Part shown: positions 25,465 through 35,033 of the stretch, piece by piece
Layout of the letters: the number at the start of each line of letters is the position of its first letter
Numbering within the stretch: the stretch's first letter is position 1
Assembly: GCF_041647995.1 (NCBI RefSeq)
Contig: NZ_JARRIB010000002.1
Span: 1 to 64,000, forward strand
Length of the DNA stretch: 64,000 nt
Source of the DNA: Pyrococcus kukulkanii
GTDB lineage: Archaea; Methanobacteriota_B; Thermococci; Thermococcales; Thermococcaceae
Direction of reading: 5' to 3'
Notes under the pieces: generated by a model
Told to the model about the DNA's origin: nothing
What the model saw: the letters and a program-made list of their open reading frames with translations, nothing else
Database searches by the model: none
Program-made: the position numbers and the translations under genes

Positions 25465-28400
25465 TCACTTGAGTACAACCTCAGCAAAGTTCGTGAAGAC
25501 ATCGAAGTCCGTCCACTCGTTGTCACTGTCATGTACAGTGGGCTGATCAGGTAAAGCATCTACTGCGGAATCTCCAACGCCCTGTCCAGTTATGTACGCG
25601 ACTATGTAGAGTTTCTCTGGCTTCTCTCCAAGCACTTTCCACGGTATTGCTATCTCTAGGGTTTGCAATCCGTTATCTCCACCAGCATAGGCGTAGAATG
25701 CGTACTCATCTAGCTTAAGGTACTCCCAGGTTCCATTCTTCCATATAGCCAAGTTAGCTGAGGTTACGTTATTTGTTCCCGGATTACCGAAGAATTCACC
25801 ATTCCAGAACAGGTAGATTTGAGTATCTATGCCCCTTTCGAAGTCTATATTCCTGCCCCAGGCGTCCCCTCCAGTTGTATAGCCACCCTCCTTGTAGTCA
25901 AGAGCAATACCATAGGCTATCCTCCATGATGCCTTATTCCTAGTTGTCAATGCTATGTACAGGAAGTTATCATCGTAATCAACGTACAGGGCCTTTAAGT
26001 CCGCACCATCTTGACCGAAGTTCTCAGTATCCTCCACAATTGGCTTGACCTTCCAGTCGCTTAAGTTGCCATCTATAGTCTTTGTTAATTTCCCTTTGAG
26101 TTCCTCCATCTCTTTCTCCCATTCGAGTTGCCTCGATACTATAAGCTGAATTATTCTTTTAAGAGCATCATTTACCCTTATGAGACCAGTGTACGCTCTG
26201 TATATCTTTACAGCAGAGATTATTGAGTATCTTCCTGCCTTAATATCGTATATCCCTTCTTGGAAGGCCTTCTCTAATTCTGGAACTTCAGCGGTTAAAT
26301 TCTCGATTTTCTCCCTGAGCTCTGGAGGAATTTCCATTGAGCTAATGTTCCTGATTAATTCGTTGTATTTCTCGTACTCGATTCTATACCTCGCAACTCC
26401 ATAGTACCTGTTTATCTCTAGGAACTTCTGTATTGCTTCCCTTCTCTTGATTTCCAACCTTTCGATCTTGTAATTTATGACGCTCGCCCATTCGACCCCA
26501 GCATTTAACTTGAGCTTTACGTAATAATCTGGAACGTTATCAGCAAGCTCATCCTCTGTGCTGTCCTCTGAAATCGTGTCCACGACATCACTTATCTCAT
26601 CATTTGCAAATGGATCTCCGAAATTCCAAACTGCAGGACCATAGCTAAAGGCCGTTGCTAACTGTAAGTTCATTTCATCTGAACCGCTTATTAAGCTAAG
26701 GGGAATCCTGATCTCAATTGTGTTCTTGGCAAGATCAACTCCAACCAAAGCGTCTTGGCACTGAACAATGTTGCCGTCTGAATCGACGATATAGAAGAGG
26801 CCCTCTTTTGAAGTACTAACACTCGTGACTACCTTGGTTTCCCCCTTGAAGTCACTACTTGCCAGGTTAACTACAACTTGAACGTCCCACGGGATAACGG
26901 TCTTTGTATCCATTTCTCCAGCAAACCAGTAACTCCCGCCCTCCTTGTAGTCTATTGGAATAGCAACGAACGTTGCACCATTGTTCCCGATCTTTATGTT
27001 GCTCATGTTGTCGAACTTAAGGAGGAAGTACAAGTATCTATCATCCTTAGTAACTTCAAATTCTACAAGGTCTGCGTGGGATGATGTTTTACCTGGGAGA
27101 TAGGGATCCTTATCGTGCCTCTGGTCTCCAACCATATCCTTCCATATGAAGAATCCTCCCGTAACCTTGTACGAGTTATTTGTCAATTCAACGCTGAGCC
27201 AGTCATCTGGATTTCCATCGATCTCTATCTTTCCTACCCAAACGACGTTTACTACCAATGTATATTCATTGTTGTTCTCATTGGCCTCATGGATCTTATT
27301 CTCTTCATCCACTATCACTTTAATTTCATACATTCCCTCTTGGGTTGGCGTCCAGTTAAAAGTCAATTTGACTTCACTTCCAGCTTTAACATCAATTGTC
27401 CAGTTCTTGTACTCCGTTCCATTAATGTACACCTTAACGTTAACGTCGCTAACATCGAGTGACCCCTCGTTCTTTACGTAAACAGTGTATTCGGCTATCC
27501 TATTAATTCCAATTGCCTGTGGGCCACTTATACTAACCGTTAAGTCTGGCATCAAGAACCATTCCTCTAAGTATAGGCTAGTGAACGTATCATCATCTGT
27601 CCACTCATTCTCCGAATCTCCTACAGCAGGATCTGCTGGGGCAGTATCTACTGCGCTACTCCCCTCCCCACCTGCAACCCATGCTATTATAGCAAACTTT
27701 GACTTCTTCCCACCTAGAGCCGACCATGGTATTTTGATTTCAAGGGTTTGCAACCCCGTATTGGTATCTCCAGTGTAGGCGTAACTACCCCCAATATCAT
27801 TGATGCTCTTGTACTCCCATCCATTACCTGTCCACTTTATGAAGTTGTGAGGTCCCATTCCACTGTCCCAACCCCACCAGAAGTATATCTCGAACTCTAA
27901 GCCAAAACCGTTGGCAAATTTTATCTTTCTGCCCCAAGCGTCTGTATCTCCTGTATAGCCAGTTCCCTCTCCCGGATCAACATCTATTCCGATACCATAC
28001 GCTACATTCCAGCTTGCAGTATTGTTGGTTTTTAAGGCAATGTAGAGGTATTCATCGTCCCAGGAAACGTACATCTTCTCAATGTCCGCACCCTCAAGCC
28101 CACTTGGAGGTGAAAGAATAGCTTCATTTTCTGACCAATCTGACAGATCTCCGTCTATTGTTTTACTGCCCACAGATATAACAGCAAGATTCGTAAATGT
28201 GTCTTGATCGGTCCACTCATTTTCTGAATCTTTCACGGCTGGATCAAACGGTAGGGAATCAACGGCACTTCCACTTTCCCCAGTTACCCATGCAATTATT
28301 CCAATCTTTTCAGGCTTACCTCCAAGAGCCGACCATGGTATTTTGATCTCTATAAACTGGAGTCCCGTGGATGTATCTCCAATGTAGGAATAGCTCCCAC

Positions 28401-28869
28401 CTATGCTAGAAAGGGATGAGTATCCTGTCCATGAGCTCTCATTCCAAACTATGAAGTGGTCAGTCCCCATGCCACTATCCCAACTCCACCAGAAGTATAT
28501 TTCATACTCAATTCCAAACCCATTTCCGAACTTTATTTGCCTTCCCCAAGCATCTGTGTCTCCCGTGTACCCTGTCCCCTTTCCAGGGTCTATGTCAATT
28601 CCGATTCCATACGCTACATTCCAGCTTGCAGTATTGTTGGTTTTTAAGGCAATGTAGAGGTAATTCTCATCCCAAGCGACGTATAGTTTATCAAGGTTTG
28701 CCCCATCTTTACCGCTATCAAGGCCGATTGCAACTACATCAGAACTGGTCCAGTCAAAAAGTTGTCCATCTATGATCTTAGTGCCGTACATTGCGCTGAC
28801 TGGAAATGCTGAGAGCACTAATATGGCAGAAACAATTAATATTGCAAACTTAGGATGCAGACTACCCAT
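25465..28869 (-). CDS. Large secreted multi-domain protein with DOMON-like and CARDB domains
   Basis: 1134 aa from the ATG at 28869 (GAGGTGA upstream). Signal peptide at residues 5-26 (ILIVSAILVLSAFPVSA). Two near-identical glucodextranase-type DOMON/CBM9-like domains (about 30-235 and 236-435), each KTIDG...W opening and DSENEWTD ending. Then a CARDB domain (MPDLTVSISGPQ, about 440-545), a divergent DOMON-like domain (about 548-790), a helical spacer (about 800-920) and a last DOMON domain ending DSDNEWTDFDVF. No catalytic domain is seen, so it should bind carbohydrate or the cell surface rather than cleave. Such domains occur at the ends of Thermococcales amylopullulanases. No membrane anchor at the C terminus. 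Confidence 0.85.
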   Translation of the reverse strand: MGSLHPKFAILIVSAILVLSAFPVSAMYGTKIIDGQLFDWTSSDVVAIGLDSGKDGANLDKLYVAWDENYLYIALKTNNTASWNVAYGIGIDIDPGKGTGYTGDTDAWGRQIKFGNGFGIEYEIYFWWSWDSGMGTDHFIVWNESSWTGYSSLSSIGGSYSYIGDTSTGLQFIEIKIPWSALGGKPEKIGIIAWVTGESGSAVDSLPFDPAVKDSENEWTDQDTFTNLAVISVGSKTIDGDLSDWSENEAILSPPSGLEGADIEKMYVSWDDEYLYIALKTNNTASWNVAYGIGIDVDPGEGTGYTGDTDAWGRKIKFANGFGLEFEIYFWWGWDSGMGPHNFIKWTGNGWEYKSINDIGGSYAYTGDTNTGLQTLEIKIPWSALGGKKSKFAIIAWVAGGEGSSAVDTAPADPAVGDSENEWTDDDTFTSLYLEEWFLMPDLTVSISGPQAIGINRIAEYTVYVKNEGSLDVSDVNVKVYINGTEYKNWTIDVKAGSEVKLTFNWTPTQEGMYEIKVIVDEENKIHEANENNNEYTLVVNVVWVGKIEIDGNPDDWLSVELTNNSYKVTGGFFIWKDMVGDQRHDKDPYLPGKTSSHADLVEFEVTKDDRYLYFLLKFDNMSNIKIGNNGATFVAIPIDYKEGGSYWFAGEMDTKTVIPWDVQVVVNLASSDFKGETKVVTSVSTSKEGLFYIVDSDGNIVQCQDALVGVDLAKNTIEIRIPLSLISGSDEMNLQLATAFSYGPAVWNFGDPFANDEISDVVDTISEDSTEDELADNVPDYYVKLKLNAGVEWASVINYKIERLEIKRREAIQKFLEINRYYGVARYRIEYEKYNELIRNISSMEIPPELREKIENLTAEVPELEKAFQEGIYDIKAGRYSIISAVKIYRAYTGLIRVNDALKRIIQLIVSRQLEWEKEMEELKGKLTKTIDGNLSDWKVKPIVEDTENFGQDGADLKALYVDYDDNFLYIALTTRNKASWRIAYGIALDYKEGGYTTGGDAWGRNIDFERGIDTQIYLFWNGEFFGNPGTNNVTSANLAIWKNGTWEYLKLDEYAFYAYAGGDNGLQTLEIAIPWKVLGEKPEKLYIVAYITGQGVGDSAVDALPDQPTVHDSDNEWTDFDVFTNFAEVVLK
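27995..28050. repeat. 56-bp identical repeat inside the DOMON gene, copy 1
   Basis: These 56 bases are identical to 28607-28662, 612 bp (204 codons) away in the same frame. They encode the same strand of DOMON domain 2 as the partner does of domain 1. Identity at silent positions indicates recent duplication or gene conversion. Confidence 0.9.
28607..28662. repeat. 56-bp identical repeat inside the DOMON gene, copy 2
   Basis: Partner of 27995-28050, located in DOMON domain 1. The surrounding domain sequence is similar but less conserved, so the exact tract is bounded and fits gene conversion. Confidence 0.9.
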
Positions 28870-28985
28870 CAAATGTTCACCTCAAGTGATACATTGAGTT
28901 TTATGACTTTATATATTTTATCACCGTGAAGGGTGAAGAAAAGAAAGACCACAGTCTAATGGGTTAAAAAGAGGGAAAAGTAACA

Positions 28986-29933
28986 TCAGAACTTAATTCC
29001 ACCCATTACTAGGGCAAGGACAGCCTTCTGCGCGTGGAGCCTGTTCTCTGCCTGATCCCAGACGACGCTGTTCGGTGAATCAATGACGTCATCGGTAACT
29101 TCCTCTCCCCTGTGCGCTGGCAGGCAGTGCATAAACATGTAGTCGGGCTTTGCATGCTTAACTAAATCCTTGTTAACCTGGAATGGCCTGAATATCTTCC
29201 TTCTCTGCTCAGCTTCAGCCTCTTGGCCCATTGAGGCCCAAACATCGGTGTATATGACGTCCGCATCCTTGACAGCTTTAACTGGATCATGGAGTAGCTC
29301 GAAGCTTCCACCGCTCTCCGCTGCATTCTGCTCGGCCCACTTGATTACCTTCTCGTCGGGCTCATAGCCCTCTGGGGTTGCTACCACAACGTCTGCTCCA
29401 AGCTTGGTTCCAGCTATCATCAATGAGTGGGCAACATTGTTACCATCGCCAACGTACACAACCTTAACTCCCTTTATCGTTCCCTTCTTCTCCCAGATCG
29501 TCATATAATCAGCTAGGGCCTGGCATGGATGTGAGAAGTCGCTGAGGCCGTTTATTACTGGAACTGAAGCATACTTTGCCAAATCCTCAACATCCTTGTG
29601 ATCGTAGACTCTCGCCATTATTGCATCAACGTACCTGCTCAAGACCCTTGCAGTATCAGCTATGGTCTCTCCCCTCCTCAACTGAAGATCCTGGGCATTC
29701 AAGTACAGGGCATGGCCTCCGAGGTGGGCCATTGCAACTTCAAAGCTTACCCTCGTCCTCGTTGAAGGCTTCTGGAAGATCATTGCAAGAGTTTTACCCT
29801 CAAGAAGTCTGTGTGGCTTCCCTATCTTCTGCCATATCTTAAGCATCTTAGCCGTCTCAAGAATTGTCCATATCTCCTCAGGCGTGTAATCCTGCAGACA
29901 GAGAAGATCTCTTCCAGCTAAGCTAACCACCAT
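28986..29933 (-). CDS. argF: Ornithine carbamoyltransferase
   Basis: 315 aa from the ATG at 29933, chosen over a GTG at 29942 and an ATG at 29939 because it is best spaced from GGTGATG and gives the expected length. Carbamoyl-phosphate site PSTRTR (about 59-64), HPCQ (about 140), ornithine loop DVWASMGQE and HCLPAHRGEE (about 274). It forms citrulline from ornithine and carbamoyl phosphate; in Pyrococcus it is a dodecamer that channels the thermolabile carbamoyl phosphate made by carbamate kinase (arcC here at 53983). TTATTAAAAT upstream is a likely TATA box. Confidence 0.97.
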   Translation of the reverse strand: MVVSLAGRDLLCLQDYTPEEIWTILETAKMLKIWQKIGKPHRLLEGKTLAMIFQKPSTRTRVSFEVAMAHLGGHALYLNAQDLQLRRGETIADTARVLSRYVDAIMARVYDHKDVEDLAKYASVPVINGLSDFSHPCQALADYMTIWEKKGTIKGVKVVYVGDGNNVAHSLMIAGTKLGADVVVATPEGYEPDEKVIKWAEQNAAESGGSFELLHDPVKAVKDADVIYTDVWASMGQEAEAEQRRKIFRPFQVNKDLVKHAKPDYMFMHCLPAHRGEEVTDDVIDSPNSVVWDQAENRLHAQKAVLALVMGGIKF

Positions 29934-30048
29934 GTTCATCACCGCTAAGATGTTTTCGATGATTTTAATAACCCTTTCGTCGGAAAATCTTCCTGTAAGG
30001 TGAATATATTTTGGAAAAAGGGCAAAAATAACTTTGTGTATATCAAAA

Positions 30049-30846
30049 TTACCTTGCTAATTTTAACACTTCCTCTGGGGCACCCGCAATTTCAACCAGA
30101 TACTCTGCCTCAACTATGTGTAGCTTCCCAGGGACTATAAGGACGTGAGGCTGTTTTCCAAAGTCCCTCCGGATCATATCCTTAACGAAACCTGCCTTGA
30201 GCGTTGGCTCGAGGGAACCAGCTCTAGCCAGAACAACCACGAGGGTGTCCTCGGTGAATACATTCTGCTTCTTCATGTCCTCTATCTTCAGGAGCAACTC
30301 CATAGCCTCATTTGCCGTCATATATTTCCCTCGGTCTGCCTTTATATCCAAGAATAGGAGGGTATGCAACCCCCTCTCCTTATTCTCCTTTATTACATCA
30401 TAATAGCTTGTGGGGAACCAGTTGCCTTCAGGGTAAGCAACGGTGGCACTCTTTCCGAACTTGTAGATGTGCAGGCCGGTAACTGCGATTGCTGAATAAA
30501 TGCTTGGGGCGTGGATGACGTAGCTTTTTACTCCCATCCTCTTCGCCCTTATCCTGAGCTCCGAATGAGTCGTTGCAACCATGGGATCTCCAGGGATCAA
30601 GAATGCAACGTCGTAATCCTTAGCCAGGGGAAGGACTATCCTTTCAAAGTTCATCTCCACGTCTTCTCTACTCAGGACTTTTATCTTCTTGCCTATTAGC
30701 TCTTGAACTCTTTCAAGAGTTGTGCCGGCCATTAGAGAGGTGTAGAACTCTGCAAAAACGTAATCACACTTTCTAGCTATTTCAAGCCCCTTGAGCGTTA
30801 TGTCCTTCTCATCGTACAAGCCCAGACCAATGAAGTAGAGAGCCAT
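30049..30846 (-). CDS. dphB: Diphthine synthase
   Basis: 265 aa from the ATG at 30846 behind GGAGGTGAAAAT. It has the tetrapyrrole-methylase-like fold: IGLGLYDEKDITLKG at the start, IPGDPMVATTHSELRIRA (about 94-111) and HAPSIYSAIAVTGLHIYKFG. It methylates the aminocarboxypropyl-histidine of EF-2 with SAM to diphthine, following Dph2 (6038-7072). It follows a VapC-like gene by 4 bp, so the two are probably on one transcript. Confidence 0.96.
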   Translation of the reverse strand: MALYFIGLGLYDEKDITLKGLEIARKCDYVFAEFYTSLMAGTTLERVQELIGKKIKVLSREDVEMNFERIVLPLAKDYDVAFLIPGDPMVATTHSELRIRAKRMGVKSYVIHAPSIYSAIAVTGLHIYKFGKSATVAYPEGNWFPTSYYDVIKENKERGLHTLLFLDIKADRGKYMTANEAMELLLKIEDMKKQNVFTEDTLVVVLARAGSLEPTLKAGFVKDMIRRDFGKQPHVLIVPGKLHIVEAEYLVEIAGAPEEVLKLAR

Positions 30847-30850
30847 ATTT

Positions 30851-31276
30851 TCACCTCCCAAGGAGCTCTAGAAACTCTCGGGGTGTATATGCGGGGATTA
30901 TACCTTCAACATCCGCTTTTAGATTTAGATCTCCAGTTATCAAAATTGCACGCCTATGGAGTGCGAGTGCAACATAAGGGACGTCTCCTTTGTCTCTACA
31001 CAGCTTTACTGCTTTTTTTAATTCATTTTCAAAGAGCTCTTTTGGGACGGACGTTGAGTATAGCTTTAGTATCGATAGCATTTTTTCGAACTCTTCCTGA
31101 CTTAGCTTTGTGTGTCTGAGGAGCTTCTCTTCATGCTTTTCAAACTCCTCCCAAAAGTACTCTGGGACTAATATCCTTATTGTGGGATCAAGAATCAGGG
31201 CAACAAGAAGGAGATATGAAGTTCCCTTCTTCTGAAATGCTGAGAATACAACGTTATAGTCCAAAACGACCTCCAT
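30851..31276 (-). CDS. PIN-domain RNase (VapC-like toxin)
   Basis: 141 aa from the ATG at 31276; a longer start at 31303 overlaps the upstream gene. PIN motifs: VLDYNVVFSAF (first Asp at residue 4-5), WEEFEKHEEKL (Glu), CRDKGDVPYVALAL (Asp), LITGDLNL (Asp). It should be a metal-dependent single-strand RNase. The gene immediately upstream, encoding a small charged protein, overlaps translationally (TAAGATG) and is the expected antitoxin. The frame is intact. Confidence 0.85.
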   Translation of the reverse strand: MEVVLDYNVVFSAFQKKGTSYLLLVALILDPTIRILVPEYFWEEFEKHEEKLLRHTKLSQEEFEKMLSILKLYSTSVPKELFENELKKAVKLCRDKGDVPYVALALHRRAILITGDLNLKADVEGIIPAYTPREFLELLGR

Positions 31277-31277
31277 C

Positions 31278-31511
31278 TTACAGAACCCCGTACCTTCTGG
31301 CAAGGGCCTCTTTTAGCTCCCTCTCTAATTCTTTTGCATCTTCTTCCTTGAGTTCGCTTTTTTCTAGTATTCTTAATAGCTCCTCCGCCCTCTGCAACCT
31401 TTCCTGTATCTCCTTTATTATCTCGAGCTTTATATCCTCCACAATCCTCTCACTTAGGTATTTCTCGAGGCTTTCAGGTATCTTCACCCTGACGATTATC
31501 TCACTGCTCAA
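31278..31511 (-). CDS. VapB-like antitoxin candidate
   Basis: 77 aa, highly charged. The N terminus (IIVRVKIPESLEKYLSERI) resembles a ribbon-helix or MazE-like opening, followed by an amphipathic helical coil (LQRAEELLRILEKSELKEED). Placed one base before the PIN-domain gene and starting in ATGA overlap with the upstream MBL-fold gene. Pairing with the PIN protein is inferred from position and size. Confidence 0.72.
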   Translation of the reverse strand: MSSEIIVRVKIPESLEKYLSERIVEDIKLEIIKEIQERLQRAEELLRILEKSELKEEDAKELERELKEALARRYGVL

Positions 31512-32341
31512 AGACTTCCCCCATTTAACCTTAACATTGGTCCTTTATAAACCTCCGCTTCATAGCCTAGCCCTCTGAGTATCTTCGCGAACTGCTCTGC
31601 ATGCCCATAAACGGTGAACACCTTCTCTGGTTTAACCCTTTCCACTATCTCGATTAACTCCCAGAAATCGGCATGATTGCTGAGCTTTATCCGTGAAAAT
31701 CCTGAAACTTGAATTCCTCGTCTGGAGGAAACTACAACTTCACCATCTTCGCTAATTTTAAGCCTGGCACCGAACTTTCTGTAAACCCTCGAGACCTTTC
31801 CTATAATTCTGTCAACCCTAACTTCGTAACCATGAATATTTAGGATTCTAATTAATTCCTGGGCCTTTCCAAATGGGTTGGCCATGAACATGGGAGTTTC
31901 TCCTTTATCGAGCTTTTCCTCTACTATGGCGATTATCTCCTTCTCCACAATCTTTGGTTTTGGAAACCTAAACTTTGGAACTCCAAAGGTTGCCTCTATT
32001 ATTAGAAAGTCCGCCCTTGGAATTTTAGTCCTCTCTGGAGTCCTAAGCCTTTCAAGCTTTATATCTCCCGTGTAATAAAGGGTTCCTTCATCGAGCCAGA
32101 TCTTTATCCCGGCAGAACCAAGAATATGGCCAGAGGGATACAACTTGGCCCTGTAATCATCAATGTAGAACCTTTTCCCAAACTCAACGGGAGAATAAAA
32201 GCGGGAATTCCTCAAGTGACTTAGGTGTATCGTTGGCAGTGTTGCGTAGATGATTCTACCCTGGGCAAAGTGATCAGTATGGGCGTGAGATTGAAACGCC
32301 ACCTTTCCCTCTCCATCTAGCCCTATTGTTACGATGTTCAT
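31508..32341 (-). CDS. MBL-fold exonuclease-like protein
   Basis: 277 aa metallo-beta-lactamase-fold protein. SHAHTDHFA (about 18-26) is the zinc motif, with PSGHILGSAGI (about 69-79), YYTGDIKLE (about 89-97) and VYGHAEQ near the C terminus. It resembles archaeal COG1236-like proteins related to mRNA 3'-end-processing nucleases (YSH1/CPSF type), but is shorter and lacks KH domains. RNA or DNA nuclease activity is inferred. First gene of an operon with the VapBC pair and dphB. Confidence 0.85.
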   Translation of the reverse strand: MNIVTIGLDGEGKVAFQSHAHTDHFAQGRIIYATLPTIHLSHLRNSRFYSPVEFGKRFYIDDYRAKLYPSGHILGSAGIKIWLDEGTLYYTGDIKLERLRTPERTKIPRADFLIIEATFGVPKFRFPKPKIVEKEIIAIVEEKLDKGETPMFMANPFGKAQELIRILNIHGYEVRVDRIIGKVSRVYRKFGARLKISEDGEVVVSSRRGIQVSGFSRIKLSNHADFWELIEIVERVKPEKVFTVYGHAEQFAKILRGLGYEAEVYKGPMLRLNGGSL

Positions 32342-32389
32342 CGAAAAGGTGATAACTCAAACTCTAATATATTCCTATTGGTGGCCGCC

Positions 32390-33532
32390 ATGTTTGATCC
32401 ACTAAAGGAAGCCGAGAAAATAAAGGAACAGATAATCGAGTGGAGAAGGGACTTCCACATGCACCCCGAGCTTGGCTTTGAGGAGGAGAGAACTTCAAGA
32501 ATCGTGGAGGAGCACTTAAGAGAGTGGGGCTACAGGATAAAGAGAGTCGGAACCGGAATAATAGCTGACATTGGGGAAGGAGAGAAAACAATTGCCCTTA
32601 GAGCAGATATGGATGCTCTCCCCATACAAGAGGAAAATGATGTCCCTTACAAATCGAAGATCCCAGGAAAGATGCACGCCTGCGGTCACGATGCTCACAC
32701 TGCAATGCTTTTAGGTGCAGCGAAAATAATAGCTGAGCACTCCGATGAGCTGAAGAACAGAGTCCGCTTGATCTTCCAGCCAGCAGAGGAAGGTGGGAAT
32801 GGAGCACTAAAGATGATCGAAGGTGGTGCACTAGAGGGAGTAAACGCCATCTTCGGCCTTCACGTTTGGGCGGAGCTTGATTCTGGCATAGTCGGGATAA
32901 GGGAAGGGCCGTTCCTTGCCGGCGTTGGCAGGTTCCTTGCAAGGATAGTCGGAAAGGGCGGGCATGGAGCGGCCCCACAGTACACCATAGACCCGATACC
33001 TGCAGTAGCTGACACTATCTTAGCACTGCAGAGGATCGTTGCCAGGGAAGTCGATCCCCTGGAGAGTGCGGTAGTTACCGTTGGAAGGGTTCAGGGGGGT
33101 ACGGCATTCAACGTAATCCCAGAATTCGTGGAGTTGGAGGGAACGTTTAGATTCTTCACGAACGAACTTGGCGAGTTCTTGAAGTCGAGGATAGTGGAGA
33201 TAATTGAAAACACGGCAAAGGCCCATAGGTGTAAGGCTGATGTCAAAGCTGACATCCTAGGCCCGCCCACGATAAACGATAAAGAGATGGCGGAATTCGT
33301 GAGGAGAGTTGCTAAGGATATTGGCCTAAACGTTGGAGAGGTTAGGAAAACACTCGGCGGAGAGGACTTCGCATTCTATTTACAAAAGGTTCCTGGGGCC
33401 TTTATAGCCCTTGGGATAAGAAACGAGGAGAAAGGGATAGTCTACCCCCACCATCATCCAAAGTTTGACGTCGACGAAGACGTCCTTCACTTGGGAACTG
33501 CCCTTGAAGTTGCCTTAGCGTTTAGGTTCTAG
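32390..33532 (+). CDS. M20-family amidohydrolase / carboxypeptidase
   Basis: 380 aa from the ATG at 32390 (TTGGTGG upstream); a TTG at 32378 is possible. Zinc ligands in HACGHDAHTAMLLGA (Cys-x-His, about 98-112), EEGGNGA (about 134-140), HVWAELDSG and, at the end, HHHPKFDVDED. HMHPELGFEEERTS near residue 23 is typical of the hippurate-hydrolase/IAA-amino-acid-hydrolase subfamily. It should hydrolyse N-acyl amino acids or act as a carboxypeptidase. Its stop overlaps the pyrI stop on the other strand. Confidence 0.93.
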   Translation: MFDPLKEAEKIKEQIIEWRRDFHMHPELGFEEERTSRIVEEHLREWGYRIKRVGTGIIADIGEGEKTIALRADMDALPIQEENDVPYKSKIPGKMHACGHDAHTAMLLGAAKIIAEHSDELKNRVRLIFQPAEEGGNGALKMIEGGALEGVNAIFGLHVWAELDSGIVGIREGPFLAGVGRFLARIVGKGGHGAAPQYTIDPIPAVADTILALQRIVAREVDPLESAVVTVGRVQGGTAFNVIPEFVELEGTFRFFTNELGEFLKSRIVEIIENTAKAHRCKADVKADILGPPTINDKEMAEFVRRVAKDIGLNVGEVRKTLGGEDFAFYLQKVPGAFIALGIRNEEKGIVYPHHHPKFDVDEDVLHLGTALEVALAFRF

Positions 33533-33987
33533 AGGTTTGCTAGGATTTCCTCTTCTTCCATTGTTCTTTCACAGTAGTGGCATCTGACCTTCAGCGGTTC
33601 CCTGCTTATTACGTAGAATTTTGTCGTTACATACTCGTAGTGAGTTATGCAGTTGGGATTTGCACACCTTAATATCCCTTCAATGACATCCTGAATCTCG
33701 ACCTTGAACTTTTCAACGACCTTGTAGTCCCTTATTATGTTCACAGTGGCAGTAGGAGCGACGAGGGCTATCTTGTTTACCTCCTCCTCGCTCAGGAACT
33801 TGCCTTCGACTTTGACTATATCCTTTCTCCCAAGCTTCTTGCTTGGGACATTCATTGCCAAGAGAACGGCCCCACCGTTGCTTAGCCTTCCCAGCTTCAG
33901 TATCTCAATGACCTTAAGCCCCTTGCCCGCGGGTATGTGGTCTATAACGGTTCCCTCCTTAATAGCAGAAACTTTAAGCTCGGTCAT
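33529..33987 (-). CDS. pyrI: Aspartate carbamoyltransferase regulatory subunit
   Basis: 152 aa. The C-terminal zinc site has four cysteines, CANPNC and CHYC (about 108-113 and 137-140). The N-terminal half is the allosteric nucleotide-binding domain (GTVIDHIPAGKGLKVIEIL). It binds CTP and ATP and tethers catalytic trimers into the 2(c3):3(r2) holoenzyme. The gene directly follows pyrB without a gap. Confidence 0.97.
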   Translation of the reverse strand: MTELKVSAIKEGTVIDHIPAGKGLKVIEILKLGRLSNGGAVLLAMNVPSKKLGRKDIVKVEGKFLSEEEVNKIALVAPTATVNIIRDYKVVEKFKVEIQDVIEGILRCANPNCITHYEYVTTKFYVISREPLKVRCHYCERTMEEEEILANL

Positions 33988-34926
<939 letters not shown>

Positions 34927-34943
34927 TCACTGGATCCTCATGG

Positions 34944-34951
34944 TTATATAA
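34944..34951 (-). promoter_or_regulatory. TATA box of pyrBI
   Basis: TTATATAA on the minus strand, 30 bp before the pyrB ATG at 34914. Transcription would start near 34922, giving a very short leader. It sits about 40 bp from the operator-like repeats of the divergent ATPase gene. Confidence 0.55.
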
Positions 34952-34986
34952 GGTTTGCTTTAACATGTTTCTGTCACAATGGCAAA

Positions 34987-35022
34987 TTACTTAAAGTTAA
35001 GTAACTTAGGATTAAGTAACTT
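34987..35022 (+). promoter_or_regulatory. Operator-like repeats upstream of archaeal ATPase gene
   Basis: TTACTTAA (34987-34994) and TTAAGTAA (34997-35004) are perfect 8-bp inverted arms with a 2-bp spacer. TTAAGTAACTT (34997-35007) recurs at 35012-35022 as a direct repeat with 15-bp period. The array lies 12-47 bp before the ATG at 35034, over the probable TATA and start site, a position expected for a repressor site. Confidence 0.6.
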
Positions 35023-35033
35023 GGTGGTGAGTA

